Assembly (NCBI GenBank): GCA_947453125.1
Contig: CANGGC010000092.1
Location: 1 to 7,665, forward strand
From: Planctomycetaceae bacterium
GTDB taxonomy: Bacteria > Planctomycetota > Planctomycetia > Pirellulales > UBA1268
Reading direction: 5' to 3'
Length of the DNA stretch: 7,665 nt
The first letter of the stretch is position 1; the number at the start of each line of letters is the position of its first letter. The notes beneath the pieces are model-generated. The model was not told where the DNA came from. It ran no database searches and saw nothing but the letters and a program-made list of their open reading frames with translations. Below are positions 4,747 through 7,665 of the stretch, piece by piece. Made by a program: the position numbers and the translations under genes.

Positions 4747-5352
4747 ATGCGTTTCACCCTGCTCGACCGCGTGACCGCCATCGACCCCGGCAAGAGCATC
4801 ACGGCGATCAAGACGCTGACGCTCTCGGAGGAGTATCTCGCGGATCATTTCCCGCGCTTCCCCGTCATGCCCGGGGTGCTGATGCTCGAGTCGATGACCC
4901 AGGCCGCAGCGTGGACGATCCGGCTCGGCGAGGACTTCGCCCACGCGATCGTCGTCCTCCGCTCTGCCAAGAACGTCAAGTACGGAGATTTTGTCGAGCC
5001 GGGCAAGGTGCTCACGGTCACTGCCGAGGTCCTCTCCCAAGACGAGACGACGACGAAGGTGAAGGCCACCGGCACCGTCGGAGGGCGAACGAGCCTCACC
5101 GCCCGGCTGACGCTCGAACGCTACAACCTCGCCGATCGGGTTGCCCACGGCGACGCCCTCGATGCCCGTGTCCGCGCCGAGATGCGGAAGCTGTGGGCCG
5201 TACTCCATCCTGCCGGAAGGGGCGCCGGGGCCGCCCGGCCGCTGGTCTACGGGGCCGCCGTTGGAGGCGCAGCGTCGCCGCTGCCGGGTGCCGCCTACCG
5301 TCAAGGGGCGATCGAACCTTCTGGCGATGTCGCCCCGGTCGCCGGTCGCTGA
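4747..5352 (+). CDS. FabZ-type 3-hydroxyacyl-ACP dehydratase 1, with C-terminal extension
   Basis: This is a hotdog-fold dehydratase that should convert beta-hydroxyacyl-ACP to trans-2-enoyl-ACP. The 201-residue product has the FabZ active-site signature as DHFPRFPVMPGVLMLESMTQ, with catalytic His34 and Glu48 at the canonical 14-residue spacing. The Gly normally following HFP is Arg37. The hotdog core ends near ERYNL (about residue 126). The remaining 75 or so residues are a charged segment followed by an Ala/Gly/Pro-rich low-complexity tail that standard FabZ proteins (about 150 residues) lack. ATG 4747 was chosen over an upstream ATG at 4555 because homology begins at MRFTLLDRV, a GGA lies nearby, and the promoter at 4649-4676 lies downstream of 4555. 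It is the first gene of the cluster, with an ACP, a second dehydratase and a ketosynthase downstream. Specificity (FabZ or FabA-like) cannot be read. Confidence 0.9.
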   Translation: MRFTLLDRVTAIDPGKSITAIKTLTLSEEYLADHFPRFPVMPGVLMLESMTQAAAWTIRLGEDFAHAIVVLRSAKNVKYGDFVEPGKVLTVTAEVLSQDETTTKVKATGTVGGRTSLTARLTLERYNLADRVAHGDALDARVRAEMRKLWAVLHPAGRGAGAARPLVYGAAVGGAASPLPGAAYRQGAIEPSGDVAPVAGR

Positions 5353-5380
5353 TCGGGCGTGGAGGAAAGCCGCGGGCCGG

Positions 5381-5417
5381 CGCGGGGTACGCTGCGTGCC
5401 CGCGAGGGGGCGTTTTT
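5381..5417 (+). terminator. Hairpin plus T5 after dehydratase 1, weak terminator or attenuator
   Basis: CGCGGG (5381-5386) pairs with CCCGCG (5399-5404), with an inner ACG/CGT helix. A T5 tract follows 8 bases later (5413-5417). It lies about 30 bases after the dehydratase 1 stop, so it could give partial termination before the acp gene. The gap between stem and T-run makes this uncertain. Confidence 0.35.
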
Positions 5418-5495
5418 CGGCTGCCACAGCGCTCGCAAGACCCGGGGAATGGGGTGTGCAACGGGGAAAAAGGGGGCAAGGGCGTCCGCTGGGAC

Positions 5496-5527
5496 GGGGA
5501 AGATTTTGGCGGTTGGGCAAAATCCCC
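5496..5527 (+). other. Stem-loop upstream of acp
   Basis: GATTTT (5502-5507) pairs with AAAATC (5519-5524) around an 11-base loop. It is extended by GGG/CCC across a two-base AA bulge. No T-run follows, so it is not a terminator. It lies roughly 100 bases before the acp start, just upstream of the candidate acp promoter, and could also be chance. Confidence 0.3.
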
Positions 5528-5539
5528 GCCCTTTCCGGG

Positions 5540-5568
5540 TTTCCACGGCGGCAGCATCTCATTACAAC
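5540..5568 (+). promoter_or_regulatory. Candidate internal promoter for acp
   Basis: TTTCCA (5540-5545) and TACAAC (5563-5568) are separated by 17 bases, each with four of six consensus matches. The position, about 50 bases before the acp ATG, and the 266-base gap after dehydratase 1 make a separate acp promoter plausible. The boxes themselves are weak. Confidence 0.3.
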
Positions 5569-5618
5569 CTTTGGTGGTTACCCGATGCTCCATTCCCCGT
5601 TTCTAAGGTGACACGTCG

Positions 5619-6005
5619 ATGCCGTCCCGTGATGAAATCTTCGAGAAGGTCAAGACCGCGTTGGTCGATGCTCTGGGTGTCGATGATGACGAAGTGACCC
5701 CCAGCGCTACGATGGTCGGCGATCTGGGTGCGGAGTCGATCGACTTCCTCGACATCGTCTTCCGCCTCGAGAAGTCGTTCGGCATCAAGATCCCGCGGGG
5801 CGAACTGTTCCCCGAGGACGTCCTCTCCAGCACGGAGTTCGTCACCAACGGGAAGGTGAACGCCGCCGGAATGGCCGCGCTCAAGGCCCGGATGCCGTTC
5901 TACGATCTGACGAATTTCGAGCAAAACCCGAGCGTCCAGAACTTCCCCAACATGCTCACCGTCGAGGACATGGTCCGCTACGTGCAGAGCAAAGTGGGCG
6001 GTTGA
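5619..6005 (+). CDS. Enlarged acyl carrier protein
   Basis: This protein carries acyl chains on a phosphopantetheine arm. It has 128 residues, against about 78 for a housekeeping ACP. The N-terminal two thirds follow the ACP fold: helix I MPSRDEIFEKVKTALVDAL, then the carrier motif GDLGAESIDFLDIVFRLEKS with Ser40 as the modified residue, then FGIKIP. The usual DSL is replaced by ESI. After that comes an insert with GELFPEDVLSSTEFVTNGKV and LKARMPFYDLTNFEQNPS, and a final helix, LTVEDMVRYVQSKV, equivalent to ACP helix IV. The start has AAGGTGA seven bases upstream, one of the best ribosome sites in the window. Its neighbours imply a dedicated carrier for the adjacent ketosynthase and dehydratases. 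Cytoplasmic. Confidence 0.93.
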   Translation: MPSRDEIFEKVKTALVDALGVDDDEVTPSATMVGDLGAESIDFLDIVFRLEKSFGIKIPRGELFPEDVLSSTEFVTNGKVNAAGMAALKARMPFYDLTNFEQNPSVQNFPNMLTVEDMVRYVQSKVGG

Positions 6006-6102
6006 CGTTTTTCGGATCCTCATCGTCCCACGGTGCGGCGGGGTCGTTCCCCGTTGCCGTTCGCCCGTCCCTGCGGTGGCCGGCTTCCCGGCATAGCTCT
6101 CC

Positions 6103-6603
6103 ATGCGCTGGTTCTGGATCGACCGTTTCGACGAGTTCGTCCGCGGTCGTCATGCCGTGGCGGTGAAGAACGTCTCCTTGGCCGAGGAGCACCTCCACGA
6201 CCATTTTCCTGGCGCAGCGCTGATGCCCAACTCGCTCATCGTCGAGGGGATGGCGCAGACGGCGGGGCTGCTGGTGGCCGATGCGATCGATTACAACCGC
6301 CGCGTCGTGCTCGCGAAGGTGGCGGCGGCCGAGTTCCATTTCGATGCCGTCCCCGGCGACACGATCCGCTTCAAGGCCGAGATCCTCGACCTCAAGCCGG
6401 GGGGATCGTTGACGAAGGTCACGAGTGCCGTCGACGATCGCCTGCAGGGGGAAGCCGAACTGTTCTTTGCCCATCTCGAGCCGGGCGAGGGGGTGCCGAA
6501 GCTCTTCGAGCCGGACGAACTCCTCAAGTGGCTCGATCAGATGCATATCTACGACATCGGCCGCGACGAGTCGGGGCAGCCGCTCCAGCGGCCCGATTGG
6601 TGA
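6103..6603 (+). CDS. FabZ/FabA-type 3-hydroxyacyl-ACP dehydratase 2
   Basis: This is a second hotdog dehydratase, 166 residues long. The active-site segment DHFPGAALMPNSLIVEGMAQ carries His34 and Glu48, exactly the positions seen in dehydratase 1, although the two proteins are otherwise quite different. The MPG of FabZ is MPN here, which may alter the substrate tunnel. After the core (AAAEFHFDAVPGDTIRFKAE) a C-terminal part of about 40 residues is rich in acidic and aromatic residues and ends QMHIYDIGRDESGQPLQRPDW (split: QMHIYDIG, then LQRPDW). The start at 6103 has no clear Shine-Dalgarno. It lies 97 bases after acp and 70 bases before the ketosynthase, so it is probably cotranscribed. Dehydratase or double-bond isomerase activity cannot be separated from sequence alone. 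Confidence 0.9.
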   Translation: MRWFWIDRFDEFVRGRHAVAVKNVSLAEEHLHDHFPGAALMPNSLIVEGMAQTAGLLVADAIDYNRRVVLAKVAAAEFHFDAVPGDTIRFKAEILDLKPGGSLTKVTSAVDDRLQGEAELFFAHLEPGEGVPKLFEPDELLKWLDQMHIYDIGRDESGQPLQRPDW

Positions 6604-6673
6604 GCGGGCCGATCCCGCACATCGGTGGCAACGCCCGCGCCGGGACGCGCGGAGGGTGACAGGAGGAGTCGAC

Positions 6674-7665
6674 ATGGTATCTGGGGCAGGAAGCGCTGGC
6701 GGCGTGGCGCACGATCCCAACCGGCGGCGCGTCGTGATCACGGGGATCGGCTGCGTGACGCCGTTGGGCGTCCGCGTCGAGGATCTGTGGGCCAATCTCA
6801 AGATCGGGGCCTCGGGAGTCGGTCGGACGACGGTCTTCGACGCGTCCCGCTTCCCCACGAAGATCTCCGCCGAGGTCCGCGACTGGACGATCGCCGACGA
6901 AGGCGAGCCGATCGAACGCTGGCAGCACTGCGGCCGCCACACGCGCTTTGCGGCCGGGGCGGCGCTCCAGGCGATGCGCGACGCCGGCCTGCCCAACGGG
7001 CTCGAGTCTGACCCGACCCGGATGGGGGTCTACCTCGGCAGCGGCGAAGGACAGCAGGATTTCGACTCCTTCACGAAAATGATGGCGCTGTCCATCGAAG
7101 GGGGCACGCTCGACGTTGCCAAGTTCACGCGGATCGGCCTCGAAACGCTCCATCCGCTCTCTGAGGTGGAGCAGGAGCCGAACATGCCGGCGGGGCATCT
7201 CGCCGCGATGTTCAACGCCAACGGCCCGAACCTTAACTGCCTCACCGCCTGCGCCGCCTCGAGCCAGGCAATCGGCGAGGCAGTCGAGCTTGTCCGCCGT
7301 GGCGAGGCCGACGTGATGCTGTCAGGGGGCACCCACAGCATGATCCATCCCTTCGGCGTCACCGGCTTCAATCTTCTCACGGCCCTCTCGACGCGCAACG
7401 ACGACCCAACAAAGGCGAGCCGGCCGTTCGACAACGAGCGCGACGGCTTCGTCCTCGGCGAGGGGGCGGCGATGGTGGTGCTCGAGGAGCTCGAGCATGC
7501 CAAGCGCCGCGGGGCAAAGATCCATGGCGAGCTTCTCGGCTACGGCTCGACCGCCGATGCCTACCGGATCACCGACACCCACCCGGAGGGGCGCGGGGCG
7601 AGCGCCTGTATCCGCATGGCTCTGGCCGATGCGGGGATCAGCCCCGACGCCATCGACTACATCAA
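6674..7665 (+). CDS. fabF: Beta-ketoacyl-ACP synthase (FabF/KAS II type), 3' end beyond window
   Basis: The enzyme condenses malonyl-ACP with an acyl chain for elongation. About 330 residues are visible. After a short Gly/Ala-rich leader comes RRRVVITGIGCVTPLG, the canonical KAS opening. The nucleophile is Cys193 in LNCLTACAASSQAIGEAVEL, followed by ADVMLSGGTHSMIHPFGVTGF and RPFDNERDGFVLGEGAAMVVLEELE (split here: RPFDNERDGF, then LGEGAAMVVLEE). The two catalytic His motifs are past the right edge. Between the N-terminal domain and the Cys there is a longer segment (FTKMMALSIEGGTLDVAKF) than in E. coli FabF. ATG 6674 was chosen because AGGAGGAG, the strongest ribosome site in the window, lies five bases upstream. 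It is the last visible gene of the cluster and is probably a cluster-specific rather than the only KAS. Confidence 0.94.
   Translation, partial: MVSGAGSAGGVAHDPNRRRVVITGIGCVTPLGVRVEDLWANLKIGASGVGRTTVFDASRFPTKISAEVRDWTIADEGEPIERWQHCGRHTRFAAGAALQAMRDAGLPNGLESDPTRMGVYLGSGEGQQDFDSFTKMMALSIEGGTLDVAKFTRIGLETLHPLSEVEQEPNMPAGHLAAMFNANGPNLNCLTACAASSQAIGEAVELVRRGEADVMLSGGTHSMIHPFGVTGFNLLTALSTRNDDPTKASRPFDNERDGFVLGEGAAMVVLEELEHAKRRGAKIHGELLGYGSTADAYRITDTHPEGRGASACIRMALADAGISPDAIDYI

Noticed and set aside
4365..5606. 413-residue plus-strand frame over the divergent gap and dehydratase 1
   Set aside because: It is out of frame with the dehydratase, low complexity and Arg-rich; it is a shadow of the GC-rich true gene.

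Overview
The window looks like a chromosomal stretch from a high-GC member of the Planctomycetota. The reasons are: a bacterial S12/S7 pair beside a subunit of the formyltransferase/hydrolase (Fhc) complex of tetrahydromethanopterin-linked C1 metabolism, which among bacteria is found in methylotrophs and planctomycetes; an enlarged acyl carrier protein set between two FabZ-type dehydratases and a ketosynthase; sparse Shine-Dalgarno sequences; and high G+C (roughly two thirds by eye). The phylum assignment is an inference from gene content, not a database result.

Layout. The left 4.4 kb is read entirely on the minus strand. From right to left it holds an Hsp20-family small heat-shock protein (3860-4366), fhcC (2835-3692), rpsL (2248-2616), rpsG (1762-2232), a small HugZ/PNPOx-like split-barrel protein (895-1440) and lexA (719 to beyond the left edge). 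lexA has a long low-complexity N-terminal extension and a good sigma70-type promoter. A divergent intergenic region (4367-4746) then separates this block from a plus-strand cluster: FabZ-like dehydratase 1 (4747-5352), acyl carrier protein (5619-6005), FabZ-like dehydratase 2 (6103-6603) and a FabF-type ketosynthase (6674 to beyond the right edge).

The plus-strand cluster forms a compact chain-elongation module: a carrier, a condensing enzyme and two beta-hydroxyacyl dehydratases. No ketoreductase or enoyl reductase lies inside the window. The carrier is much longer than a standard ACP and has an ESI rather than DSL phosphopantetheine motif, so it is probably a dedicated carrier rather than the housekeeping one.

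The main non-coding curiosity is 1456-1761, between rpsG and the HugZ-like gene. It holds five near-identical 29-bp tandem units, the first of which (in rpsG orientation) contains the rpsG stop codon, and a perfect 12-bp hairpin built from the same core sequence. Parts of the unit recur upstream of rpsL and inside fhcC. Other points worth a look are a natural Arg at S12 position 88, a 9-bp motif shared between the lexA promoter and the fhcC leader, and a CGTTTTTCGG motif in three gaps of the fatty-acid cluster.
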